From assembly GCF_035627495.1 (NCBI RefSeq), contig NZ_DASPLO010000167.1, forward strand, positions 1 through 64,000: a stretch of 64,000 nucleotides of DNA, in the 5' to 3' direction. Each line of letters starts with the position of its first letter. Within the stretch, counting starts at the first letter, position 1. The notes beneath the pieces are model-generated. The model had not been told where the DNA came from. It ran no database searches and worked only from the letters and a program-made list of their open reading frames with translations. A program made the translations under genes and the position numbers. This document shows positions 39,615 to 48,307 of the stretch, one piece after another. This DNA comes from Methylocaldum sp035627495 (GTDB lineage: Bacteria > Pseudomonadota > Gammaproteobacteria > Methylococcales > Methylococcaceae).

Positions 39615-42600
39615 CCAGTCGGCCGCTTCCGTGGCCGCTTGGCGAGGTTCGAAGCTGAACTCGGCGGGCGGCACCGGCTTGCCGAACAAATATCCCTGGC
39701 CCATCTGGCATCCTTCTGCAGCGAGAAAAGCGTGTTGCGCCACCGTTTCCACGCCCTCCGCGACCAATTCCAGGTGGAGCGAGCGGGCCATCGCGGCAAT
39801 CGCCCGAATGATCGCTTCGTCGTTATGATCGTGCGGGACATCCATGACGAAAGACCGGTCGATCTTCAGGCGGTGCACGGGCAATTGCTTCAGATAACCG
39901 AGACTCGAATAGCCGGTGCCGAAGTCGTCGACGGCGAGAGTCACACCGAGTGCGCGCAAGCCTTGGAGAGTGCTCAAAGTCTTCTCCGTCTGCTGCATGA
40001 CGATGGTCTCGGTTATCTCGATTTCCAGGTATTGCGGGTCGAGGCCGGTTTCGGCGAGCGCTTTCGAGACCAGTCCTACCAGATCGGTGTCGAGCAATTG
40101 CTGGCCGGACACATTGACGGCGACTCGCTTGAGGGGAAGCGCCTGGTCGAGCCAGGTCTTGGCCTGCCGGCACGCCTCGCGAAGCACGAATTCGCCGATT
40201 TGGCAGATGATCCCGCTTTCCTCGGCGAGCGGGATGAACTTGGTGGGGGACACGAGGCCGATCTCCGGATGGCGCCAGCGCAGCAGCGCCTCGGTCCCCG
40301 ATACGGAGCCCTCGAAGAGATCGACCTGGGGCTGATAGTAGACCTCGAGTTCGTTCCGCTTGATCGCCTGACGCAATTGGGTTTCCAGCTTCACCTTTTC
40401 GAGAACCTCTTGGGTTAGCGATTCGCTGTAGAACTGGAAGCGATTCCGCCCCAGCCGCTTGGCGTAATACATCGCCGCGTCGCCATGTCCGATCAGGTCC
40501 TCGGTGCTTTTCGCGTCGTCCGGATAGATGCTGATGCCGATACTGGGGGTGACGAAAAGCTCGTGGTCGTCGACCCGGACGGGTTCGGCGAGCGCGCTTA
40601 CCAGTGCTTCGGCGAGCACGGCCGCGCCTTCGGAGGTGTTGATATGCTCCAGGGCGATGACGAATTCGTCGCCGCCCAGCCTGGCCACGGTATCGTTCTC
40701 GCGGACGGCGGAGGTCAGCCGAGATGCGACCTCGCACAGCAATTGATCGCCCACGGTATGGCCCAAGCTGTCGTTGATGTTCTTGAAGCGATCGAGGTCG
40801 ATGAACAAGACGGCGACCCGATGGCCCTCGCGATGCGCATGGGACAAGGCATGGTCCAACCGATCCGTGAACAGCAGGCGGTTGGGCAATTGGGTAAGCG
40901 CATCGTGGTGCGCGAGTTGGAACAACTGCTTCTCGAATTGTTTGACGCCGCTGATATCCGAGACTGCGGCCACGTAGTTCAGAATCTCGCCGTTCCGGCC
41001 CCGGATCGCGCTGACGTTCTCCAGCGCCGGAAAGATTTCGCCGCTCTTGCGCCGATTCCAGAGTTCGCCCTGCCATTGCCCGGTTGTCCTGATGGCGGCC
41101 CACAGTGTTTTGTAAACAGAGGCATTGTGGCGCTTCGACTGCCAAAGGCGCGGCGTTTTGCCGATCAGATCGGATTCGGAATAGCCGGTAATGGCCGTGA
41201 ATGCCTTGTTAACCGCGATGATCCGAGTCTCGGCATCGGTGATGACTATCCCCTCGGCGGTGTTTTCGAATGCCGCCTGCGCGAGACGGAGCTCGGCTTC
41301 GATATGCTTTTGCGCGGTCACGTCGCGGGTGATGCCGTCGAGGCGTGTGCGGTGTCCGGTCGGATCGGTGACGGCATAGCCGATGTCGTGAATCCAGCGT
41401 ACTTCGCCGTCGCGGCGAACGATCCGGTACACGGCGTCGAAGCTCATGCCTTTCAGAAGGTTCCCGAACCCCTCGTGCACACGCGCACGATCGTCCGGGT
41501 GGACGGCATTTATCCACAGATTCGGGTCGGCGTAGAACTCTTCCGGCTTATAGCCGTAGATGTCCTCGACAACCTTGTTGACGAACAGCACCTCGTCGCC
41601 GTTCGGGGAAACGCTCCACACGGCGTCCCGCATGTTCGTGAGGATGCTCTTGAAACGTTCGCGCTCCGCTTCGAGCTGGCGGGTCGATTCCACGACCCGC
41701 TGCTCCAGAAGCTCGCCGCGATTGCGCAGCATGGACTGATTGGCTTTTTGTTCGGCCACCAGGGCTGACATGACATGGGTGGTGCCGCCGACGATGAGGA
41801 CGAAAGCGTCGAGCAGCAGAAAAGAGGCGTTTGCCGAATATTGGGCGAAAGGCCCGATTCCATGGGCCGTGCTTGCCGTCGCGATCGCGGCGTTAAGCGC
41901 CAGCGTGGTTGCGATGCCGAGCAAACCGAGGCGGAAGGCGGCCCAAATCAGCATGGGGATGGTGAGAAAGACCAATGGGTAATGGGCCGTATCCGCGTGC
42001 AGCCACCCGCCAAAGGCATACAGCGACGCCAGCACCGTCAGCGCAGCGTGGACTGCCTGTTCCACGCTCACGCGTACGATTTTCGATTGGCCGGCCAGCG
42101 CCAGAAAAAGCGGGGCCACCACGAGCGCACCGCCCGCATCCCCCAGCCACCAGGTCCACCATAGACCGAAGATCGAGCGGGATGTACCCGGCTCGAACAG
42201 CATCACACTCAGCGGGCCGGTGGTGGCGCTGACGAGGGGGGCGGCCAGCACGCCCAGAGCCATAAACCGCAATACATTCCGGACCGTACAAAAAATCCGG
42301 TCCGGAGGCATCAACCGGGCAATCCAGGTGGCTCCGGCGACGGCCTCAAGCGTGTTGCCGGCGGCGATCGGGAGGGCGGCTAACGATACCGGGCCGGTCG
42401 TGAGATTGACCGCCAAGGCTCCGAGAAAAACTCCGGGCCACCAGCGCCGGCCGAAAGCGAGACAGACCGCCAGGGCGAGGCCGGTTGGAGGCCAGATCGG
42501 GGTGATTTTGACGTGGACGGTCGCTAGCGACAGGCTGAGTTTCGCCGTCACGAAATACGATGCCGCGAAAATGATCAAGCCCAGCGGATAAGTGAGCCGC

Positions 42601-42635
42601 CCGCTCTTAAGAACGGATTGAGAGACGGATGCCAT
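39573..42635 (-). CDS. MASE1-PAS-PAS-GGDEF-EAL signalling protein
   Basis: 1020 residues. Eight membrane helices with the MASE1 signature (IWPPTGLALAVCLAFGRRWW) occupy about 1-290, followed by a short coiled coil, two PAS domains with PAC tails (DAVWSVSPNGDEVLFVNKVV and ENTAEGIVITDAETRIIAVN), then GGDEF (VARLGGDEFVIAL, with REND inhibitory site five residues before) and EAL (GTEALLRWRHPE, EIEITETIVM, VDDFGTGYSSLGYLKQLP). All catalytic residues appear intact, so it could make or degrade cyclic di-GMP in response to a membrane-sensed and PAS-sensed signal. Its 3' end overlaps the convergent transporter gene by 42 nt. Confidence 0.95.
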   Translation of the reverse strand: MASVSQSVLKSGRLTYPLGLIIFAASYFVTAKLSLSLATVHVKITPIWPPTGLALAVCLAFGRRWWPGVFLGALAVNLTTGPVSLAALPIAAGNTLEAVAGATWIARLMPPDRIFCTVRNVLRFMALGVLAAPLVSATTGPLSVMLFEPGTSRSIFGLWWTWWLGDAGGALVVAPLFLALAGQSKIVRVSVEQAVHAALTVLASLYAFGGWLHADTAHYPLVFLTIPMLIWAAFRLGLLGIATTLALNAAIATASTAHGIGPFAQYSANASFLLLDAFVLIVGGTTHVMSALVAEQKANQSMLRNRGELLEQRVVESTRQLEAERERFKSILTNMRDAVWSVSPNGDEVLFVNKVVEDIYGYKPEEFYADPNLWINAVHPDDRARVHEGFGNLLKGMSFDAVYRIVRRDGEVRWIHDIGYAVTDPTGHRTRLDGITRDVTAQKHIEAELRLAQAAFENTAEGIVITDAETRIIAVNKAFTAITGYSESDLIGKTPRLWQSKRHNASVYKTLWAAIRTTGQWQGELWNRRKSGEIFPALENVSAIRGRNGEILNYVAAVSDISGVKQFEKQLFQLAHHDALTQLPNRLLFTDRLDHALSHAHREGHRVAVLFIDLDRFKNINDSLGHTVGDQLLCEVASRLTSAVRENDTVARLGGDEFVIALEHINTSEGAAVLAEALVSALAEPVRVDDHELFVTPSIGISIYPDDAKSTEDLIGHGDAAMYYAKRLGRNRFQFYSESLTQEVLEKVKLETQLRQAIKRNELEVYYQPQVDLFEGSVSGTEALLRWRHPEIGLVSPTKFIPLAEESGIICQIGEFVLREACRQAKTWLDQALPLKRVAVNVSGQQLLDTDLVGLVSKALAETGLDPQYLEIEITETIVMQQTEKTLSTLQGLRALGVTLAVDDFGTGYSSLGYLKQLPVHRLKIDRSFVMDVPHDHNDEAIIRAIAAMARSLHLELVAEGVETVAQHAFLAAEGCQMGQGYLFGKPVPPAEFSFEPRQAATEAADWSPPTSGTGGQERQ

Positions 42636-42768
42636 CGCTGTAGTGCTTGAAAGGTGTGGTGCTAAAAGGGCCTAAGGCGGAGTTGTCCGCGGGGAACTTT
42701 AAGCATAACGCACAAGAAATGGAAGCTCGTACCGCCCGAGATGAAATCGAGCCTCGTCGAAAGGCATT

Positions 42769-44070
42769 TCAGCGGCGTCGCCGTCGGCCTGAACGTGGTT
42801 TTGGCCTGGTTCCGGTCCGCTGTCCGGAGGATGGCGCCTCGGAAGCGCGGTGTGGAAAGCGGTCCATCGCGCGCAAGTCCGGAAAGCCGTACATCCAAAA
42901 TAATGCAACGCCCAGTGTTGCCGTTCCCCCAAGAATGATTGCAGGAACCAAACCGAACCACGCGGCCGTAAGGCCGGATTCGAATTCGCCCAGTTCGTTC
43001 GAGGCACCGATAAAGACTGAGTTGACGGCGCTGACCCGCCCACGGATGGCATCGTGGGTTTCGAGCTGGACCAGCATGTGGCGTATGTACACGCTGACCA
43101 TGTCGCCGGCTCCCATCAGAAAAAGTGCCGCTATCGACACGGCGAAGCTTGTCGACAGACCGAGTGCGATGACCGCCGTTCCGAATAGGACGACGCCGCC
43201 GAACATCCAGCGTCCGGCGTGGCGGGATATGGGAGCGAAGGCCAGGACCAAGGCGATCAGTGCGGCGCCGGCTCCCGGTGCGGTGCGCAGCAGGCCCAGC
43301 CCGGTCGGGCCCACGTGCAGGATGTCGCTGGCATAGGCCGGCAGCAATGCCGTGGCGCCTCCGAACAGAACGGCGAACAAATCGAGCGAAATGGCGCCGA
43401 ATACGGTGGGCCGGGAGCGCACGAACCGCAAGCCCTCCAGCACGGTATGCCAGCTCATGGGTTCGCGGTCAGCGGATTTCTGGGGAAGGCGGCGCATCAG
43501 CAACATCAGGATTACCGAGAGGCCGAGCAGCACCGCAACTGTCGTGTAAACGGTCATGGGTCCCGCCAGATAAAGCACCCCGCCGAGCGCCGGGCCTGCG
43601 ATGACCGCCAGTTGAAAGCTCGAGGAACTGAGCGCCACGGCGTTGCCGAAGCTTTCGGCGGGCACCAGGTTGATCACGATGGCCTGGCTCGACGGCATCA
43701 TGAACGCACGAGCCGACCCGTACAGCGCCATCACGGCAAAAACCGGCCAGACGATCTCGAGGCCGGTCAGCGTGAATCCGATCAGCAACAGGCCGCACAG
43801 CACTTCCACGGCGTAACAGAGCATGATGATCCGGCGGCGGTCGAAGCGATCCGCCATCTGGCCGGCGATCAGCACCAGCGGTACGAAGGGCGCGAACTGG
43901 GCCAGCCCTATCAGCCCGAGATCCAGCGCATCGCCGGTAAGCGCATAAACTTGCCAGCCCACGGCGACGCTTTGCATTTGCACCGCGACGGCGCCGAGAA
44001 ACCGGGCGCACAGGTAAAGGGTGAAGTCGCGATGGCGGAGTGCGGAGGCTTTGGTCGTAGGCAAGGACAT
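42769..44070 (-). CDS. MFS transporter, EntS/MFS_3 type
   Basis: 433 residues, twelve predicted helices. The motif A-like GQMADRFDRRRIIML follows helix 2, and ALRHRDFTLYLCARFLGAVA opens the protein, both typical of the MFS_3 group that contains the enterobactin exporter EntS. A basic RPKPRSGRRRRR tail ends it. It is a proton-driven exporter of unknown small molecule. No siderophore genes are nearby. Monocistronic between the MASE1 protein and mnmE; the 235-nt gap before mnmE shows no feature. Confidence 0.88.
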   Translation of the reverse strand: MSLPTTKASALRHRDFTLYLCARFLGAVAVQMQSVAVGWQVYALTGDALDLGLIGLAQFAPFVPLVLIAGQMADRFDRRRIIMLCYAVEVLCGLLLIGFTLTGLEIVWPVFAVMALYGSARAFMMPSSQAIVINLVPAESFGNAVALSSSSFQLAVIAGPALGGVLYLAGPMTVYTTVAVLLGLSVILMLLMRRLPQKSADREPMSWHTVLEGLRFVRSRPTVFGAISLDLFAVLFGGATALLPAYASDILHVGPTGLGLLRTAPGAGAALIALVLAFAPISRHAGRWMFGGVVLFGTAVIALGLSTSFAVSIAALFLMGAGDMVSVYIRHMLVQLETHDAIRGRVSAVNSVFIGASNELGEFESGLTAAWFGLVPAIILGGTATLGVALFWMYGFPDLRAMDRFPHRASEAPSSGQRTGTRPKPRSGRRRRR

Positions 44071-44305
44071 GTATTCCGTAGGTATTTGTCAGCGGATTCG
44101 GGTGTAGGGGTTAGTGTCTCGCCTGCTAGGCTAGCAGAATTCCTTGGAGTGTTCGGGAGACGAGCTTGGCTCCCAATTTTGATGGCTTAAGCGGTTTGGT
44201 TTTCTCGGCCGGGAAAAGGCCGATCTTCACCCCTAAACCGGCGCCCGACACTCGAAGCTCAGGCTTCGCTCGACCAAAGCCGCATTTGACACCCTGACGG
44301 CGAAA

Positions 44306-45652
44306 TTACTTGCCGATACAAAAACTGGAGAAAATCCGGCCTAAAAGGTCTTCGTTGGTGAATTCGCCGGTGATTTCCGATAGCGCATGCTGAGCTTCTC
44401 GTAGATCTTCGGCGAGGAGTTCCGCGGCGCGGGTTTTGAGTTGCGTCTGTGCGCTTTCTATGAGGCTCTGGGCGCGGCTTAGCGCATCGAGATGACGCCG
44501 GCGGGCGATGAATACATCGTTCGCCTCGCTGTCGTAGCCCATCGCGGCTTTGAGGTGCCGCCGGAGATGTTCCATGCCTTCGCCGGTTTTGGCCGACAAA
44601 TACACCGCCGTGCCGTCCTGTCCCTCGACGAAACCGTCGGGTTTTCCGGTGAGATCGATCTTGTTGTAGACGCGGGTGACCGGGATGTCGGCGGGCAGGG
44701 TTTGGAACAGGGTTTCTCCTTCTTCCGGAGTGCGGTCGTCGATCAAAAGCAGTATGCGGTCGGCCTTGTGGATTTCGGCTTGAGCCCTGCGTATACCCTC
44801 GCGTTCGACGATATCCTCGCTGTCGCGCAACCCCGCGGTGTCCACGACGTGCAGAGGCATTCCGTCGATTTGGATATGTTCGCGCAAGGTGTCGCGCGTG
44901 GTGCCGGCAATTTCGGTGACGATGGCGGCTTCGCGTCCGGCCAGTTGGTTGAGGAGGCTGGATTTCCCGGCATTGGGGCGACCGGCGATGACGACGGTCA
45001 TGCCCTCGCGGAGTAAACAGCCTTGCCGGGCGGAATGGCGGATGTGCCGCAGCGCCGTCATGAGTTCCGCGAGTTTTTCCGCAATATGGCCTTCGGAGAG
45101 AAAGTCGATGTCTTCGTCGGCGAAGTCGATGGAGGCTTCCACATACAGCCGCAGTTCGATCAGGGCTTCGACAAGCTGGTGGATCCGGGTCGAGAATTCG
45201 CCCTGAAGCGAGCGTTGGGCGGATCGGGCGGCCTGTTCGGTAGTGCTCTCGATCAAATCGGCGATGGCTTCCGCTTGAGCAAGATCGATCTTGTCGTTGA
45301 GGAACGCCCGCTCGCTGAATTCTCCCGGACGCGCCAGCCGGACGCCCAACGTCAAGACGCGGCGCAGCAGCAAATCGAGCACGACCGGGCCGCCGTGCGC
45401 GTGCAGCTCGAGGACATCTTCGCCCGTAAAGGAATGGGGCGAAGGAAAGTACAAGGCCAGACCGGTATCGAGAACGGAACCGTCGTGGCCGTAGAAATGA
45501 CTGTAGTGGGCGTAGCGCGGTTCAAGGTCCTTTTGCAATACCGCTTGTATTACAGAGGGTACGGCATTGCCGGAGATACGGACTACGCCAATGCCGCCCC
45601 TACCGGGGGGGGTGGCGATGGCGGCGATGGTGTCGCGGGATAGCGTGTTCAT
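44306..45652 (-). CDS. mnmE: tRNA uridine-5-carboxymethylaminomethyl synthesis GTPase
   Basis: 448 residues. The N-terminal formyl-THF-binding domain opens with DTIAAIATPPGRGGIGVVRI. The G domain has GRPNAGKSSLLN (G1), TTRD (G2), DTAGL (G3, in HVVDTAGLRDS) and NKID (G4). The C-terminus is CIGK, carrying the essential cysteine. With MnmG it modifies the wobble uridine of several tRNAs. It follows yidC on the same strand across a strong hairpin, the usual order rpmH-rnpA-yidD-yidC-mnmE. mnmG does not follow; an MFS gene does, so the classic mnmE-mnmG-parAB run is broken here. Confidence 0.98.
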   Translation of the reverse strand: MNTLSRDTIAAIATPPGRGGIGVVRISGNAVPSVIQAVLQKDLEPRYAHYSHFYGHDGSVLDTGLALYFPSPHSFTGEDVLELHAHGGPVVLDLLLRRVLTLGVRLARPGEFSERAFLNDKIDLAQAEAIADLIESTTEQAARSAQRSLQGEFSTRIHQLVEALIELRLYVEASIDFADEDIDFLSEGHIAEKLAELMTALRHIRHSARQGCLLREGMTVVIAGRPNAGKSSLLNQLAGREAAIVTEIAGTTRDTLREHIQIDGMPLHVVDTAGLRDSEDIVEREGIRRAQAEIHKADRILLLIDDRTPEEGETLFQTLPADIPVTRVYNKIDLTGKPDGFVEGQDGTAVYLSAKTGEGMEHLRRHLKAAMGYDSEANDVFIARRRHLDALSRAQSLIESAQTQLKTRAAELLAEDLREAQHALSEITGEFTNEDLLGRIFSSFCIGK

Positions 45653-45730
45653 CGGATGGATTCGGGACGAGCCGATGGTTTCGGGCGGGAGCCCTGATTT
45701 TGGCTATTGCGAGCGGTAGGACAAGAAAGT

Positions 45731-45763
45731 ATGCAGAGGGGTTCACCGCAAACCCCTCTGCAT
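45731..45763 (-). terminator. Strong hairpin between yidC and mnmE
   Basis: Arms ATGCAGAGGGGTT (45731-45743) and AACCCCTCTGCAT (45751-45763), 13 bp perfect with a 7-nt loop. On the minus strand it is followed by ACTTTCTTG, a weak T-rich tract. It lies 11 nt after the yidC stop and is likely to end or attenuate the rpmH-yidC transcript before mnmE. Confidence 0.7.
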
Positions 45764-45773
45764 TGCGACCGCG

Positions 45774-47408
45774 CTAGGCGGGGGCGGCCCTTTCGATCTG
45801 CCGGGTTATGTGCCACTGCTGGAGGATGGACAGGATATTGTTGACCACCCAGTAGAGCACCAGTCCGGACGGGAAAAAGGCGAAGAAGCCGGTGAATATG
45901 ACCGGGAAGTACTGCATCACCTTGGCCTGTACCGGATCGGCCGGCGGCGGATTCAGCTTCTGCTGAATGAACATGGAGACGCCCATGATCAGCGGAAGGA
46001 TGAAGTAGGGATCCTTGGAGGACAGGTCATTCAGCCAAAGAACGAACGGCGCCTGACGCATTTCCACGCTTTCGATCAGAACCCAGTACAGGGCGATGAA
46101 CACAGGGATCTGGACCAGGATCGGCAAACAGCCACCCAGAGGGTTAACTTTTTCCTTCCGGTACAGCTCCATCATCGCCGCGTTGAACTTCTGCTTGTCG
46201 TCGGCATGACGCTCCTTCAACTGCTGAAGCTTGGGCTGAAGCTTCCGCATTCTGGCCATGGAGCGGTAGCTGGCTTGCGACAGCTTGTAGAATAGGGCCT
46301 TAAGAGTGATGGTGACAAAGATGATTGCCCATCCCCAATTGTTGAAAATTTTATGGAACTGTTCCAGCAGCCAAAAAATGGGCTTGGCGACGATGGTAAG
46401 CCCGCCGTAGTCCACCGTCAGGTCCAGGCCGGGGGCCGTTTGCTCCAACACCCGCTGGAGTTTGGGGCCGGCAAACAAGTTGGCCTTGAAGACTTTTTCC
46501 TCGCCGGCTTTGACATCGAGCGCGGGCGAGTAGGCTCCGATGACGAAATGATCCTCGGAAAGAGCCTTGGTGTAATAGCTATGCTCTTCGCTGGCCGGTG
46601 GAATCCAGGCCGCCAGGAAGTAATGCTGGATCATGGCGATCCAGCCTTCTTTGGCTTTCCGGTTCAGATTCGAATCCGCCATGTCCTCGAAGGTGATCTT
46701 TTCGTATTTTTCTTCCGGGGTGTACAAGACACCGCCGGTGTACGTCCGGACGAAAGCATCCTTGTCCTTGTCTTCGGGATTCTTACGCTGCAGCTGAACG
46801 TACTGACGTCCCTTCCATTCGGTTTCGGACTGGTTGAGCACTTGTTGCTCCAGCCCGATCAGATAGCTGCCTTTAGTAAAGACCAGGGTTTTGGTGATCT
46901 TGATCCCCTGACCGTTGGTCCACGTGAAAGGCACGCGAAGGGTGTCTTGGCCTTCCGCCAGCGTGTATGTATCGGCTTCGGATTGCCAAGTGCTGTGATG
47001 GGTGGGCGAGCGGGCCTCGTCTCCCAAAAAGCCGCTTTGTGCAATGAAAAAGTTGTCTTCATCGTTGAGCAGTCGGACCGGCTGGTCGGGCTGGTCCTTG
47101 CTTTGGGGATAACCGAGAAGATCGAGGATGCGCAGATCACCGCCCTCGATGTCGATCTCTGCATGTATGACGTCCGTGGCGACGCTGACGCGCTGATGCT
47201 CGGCGCCCGCAGCGGACGGCTCAGCCTTTTTGGCGACGTCGTCGACGCCTCGAGCAGACTCGGGTACATCGCCCGCCGGAGTCGACGGACCAGCTCCGGA
47301 CTGCGCTACGGGCTCGGGCTTAGGCCCATAATCCACTTGCCATTGCTGCCACAGCATGAAGCTGAGAAATATGAAGAGGACGAAGAGAACGAACCTTAAA
47401 TTATCCAT
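45774..47408 (-). CDS. yidC: Membrane protein insertase
   Basis: 544 residues. One N-terminal transmembrane helix (FVLFVLFIFLSFMLWQQW) is followed by a large periplasmic P1 domain (about 30-335) and a conserved five-helix core that begins near WLLEQFHKIFNNWGWAIIFVTI; the cytoplasmic hairpin LQPKLQQLKERHADDKQKFN and the groove arginine in this region are present. It inserts inner-membrane proteins with or without SecYEG. It starts 2 nt after yidD and is in the conserved rpmH-rnpA-yidD-yidC operon. A hairpin follows the stop. Confidence 0.98.
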   Translation of the reverse strand: MDNLRFVLFVLFIFLSFMLWQQWQVDYGPKPEPVAQSGAGPSTPAGDVPESARGVDDVAKKAEPSAAGAEHQRVSVATDVIHAEIDIEGGDLRILDLLGYPQSKDQPDQPVRLLNDEDNFFIAQSGFLGDEARSPTHHSTWQSEADTYTLAEGQDTLRVPFTWTNGQGIKITKTLVFTKGSYLIGLEQQVLNQSETEWKGRQYVQLQRKNPEDKDKDAFVRTYTGGVLYTPEEKYEKITFEDMADSNLNRKAKEGWIAMIQHYFLAAWIPPASEEHSYYTKALSEDHFVIGAYSPALDVKAGEEKVFKANLFAGPKLQRVLEQTAPGLDLTVDYGGLTIVAKPIFWLLEQFHKIFNNWGWAIIFVTITLKALFYKLSQASYRSMARMRKLQPKLQQLKERHADDKQKFNAAMMELYRKEKVNPLGGCLPILVQIPVFIALYWVLIESVEMRQAPFVLWLNDLSSKDPYFILPLIMGVSMFIQQKLNPPPADPVQAKVMQYFPVIFTGFFAFFPSGLVLYWVVNNILSILQQWHITRQIERAAPA

Positions 47409-47410
47409 TC

Positions 47411-47635
47411 TTATTTTCCGAATTGTTCTGGGACGGGATCAACACCGCCTTCGTGCCACGGGTGGCATCTCAGCAGTCGCCTCGCGGCAAGATAGGAGCC
47501 CCGCAGAGATCCAAACCGCTGGATAGCGGTTAAGGCATAGCTGGAGCATGTCGGATGGAAACGGCAATGCTGCCCCACCCAAGGACTAATCAGGTACTGA
47601 TAGAATTTGATGAGGAAGACCAGGACGGCTTGCAT
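47411..47635 (-). CDS. yidD: Membrane protein insertion efficiency factor
   Basis: 74 residues beginning MQAVLVFLIKFYQYLISPWV with the conserved GQHCRFHPTCSSYALTAI and RRLLRCHPWHEGGVDPVP segments, typical of YidD/haemolysin-alpha-like proteins. It associates with the inner membrane via an amphipathic helix and aids YidC. Its start overlaps the last 46 nt of rnpA in a different frame, as in many bacteria, so the two are translationally linked. Confidence 0.97.
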   Translation of the reverse strand: MQAVLVFLIKFYQYLISPWVGQHCRFHPTCSSYALTAIQRFGSLRGSYLAARRLLRCHPWHEGGVDPVPEQFGK

Positions 47636-47985
47636 CGCCTCACCAGGTTTTCCCAGTGCTTGTGCAATGAGCTTCGGATTGTTTCATGGTCTGCCTGAAT
47701 TGCGGCGCTACGCGCCATTACCACAAAATCGAGTCCGCCGAGCGCTTGCTGCTGTAGGCGAAAACTTTCGCGGATGAGGCGCTTGACGCGGTTGCGATCG
47801 GAGGCGTTACGGATTTGTCGTCTGGCAATAGCTAACCCGAGGCGCGGATAAGTCTCACCGTTGGTTCGCGCGAGCACGGTTAAGTAATAGTCAGCGGACT
47901 TGCAGGGCTGCTCGAAAACGCGCTGGAAGTCGGCGGCGGTGCTTAAGCGGCGTGTTCGGGGGAAGCCGTAGCTAGGCGACTCCAA
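47590..47985 (-). CDS. rnpA: Ribonuclease P protein component
   Basis: 131 residues with an apparent TTG start 3 nt after the rpmH stop. The family core is seen as YGFPRTRRLSTAADFQRVF near the N-terminus and the RNR motif NASDRNRVKRLIRESFR. It is the protein subunit of RNase P that helps mature tRNA 5' ends. The C-terminus is extended by a serine-rich SWSSSSNSIST stretch encoded in the part that overlaps yidD. The start codon is not certain because a ribosome binding site would lie within rpmH. Confidence 0.95.
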   Translation of the reverse strand: MESPSYGFPRTRRLSTAADFQRVFEQPCKSADYYLTVLARTNGETYPRLGLAIARRQIRNASDRNRVKRLIRESFRLQQQALGGLDFVVMARSAAIQADHETIRSSLHKHWENLVRRCKPSWSSSSNSIST

Positions 47986-47988
47986 ACG

Positions 47989-48123
47989 TCAGACGGTAAG
48001 TTGTTTGCGGCCTTTGGCGCGGCGCGCATTCAAAATCGAACGTCCGCCACGGGTTTTCATACGCGCGCGAAAGCCGTGGGTACGGACGCGCTTTATCTTG
48101 CTGGGCTGGTAGGTTCTTTTCAT
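47989..48123 (-). CDS. rpmH: Large ribosomal subunit protein bL34
   Basis: A 44-codon gene, start MKRTYQPSKIKRVRTHGF, end ARRAKGRKQLTV, the standard bL34 sequence. It is the first gene of the conserved rpmH-rnpA-yidD-yidC group on the minus strand and is divergent from dnaA. A 61-codon ORF in another frame over the same DNA is its shadow. Confidence 0.97.
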   Translation of the reverse strand: MKRTYQPSKIKRVRTHGFRARMKTRGGRSILNARRAKGRKQLTV

Positions 48124-48197
48124 GGTGTACCTGTTGAATTCCGCAAAGAAAATACAAAGCTCCGCATGCTAATTCACAGGCGATACTCTGTCAATGC

Positions 48198-48206
48198 TGT
48201 GGATAA
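48198..48206. promoter_or_regulatory. DnaA box
   Basis: TGTGGATAA, the exact reverse complement of the consensus TTATCCACA, in the 184-nt rpmH-dnaA spacer. Only this one perfect box is visible there, and the 77-nt dnaA-dnaN gap has none, so the box is more likely to mediate DnaA autoregulation than to constitute a full oriC by itself. Confidence 0.8.
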
Positions 48207-48307
48207 GTCTGCTCTTGAGGTATGATAAAGGATTCCGTTAAAGCGCTCACGCATTTATCGCCTATGCCTTATGTTCTATTCGTCGAGCACGATAAGGAAG
48301 CCACACA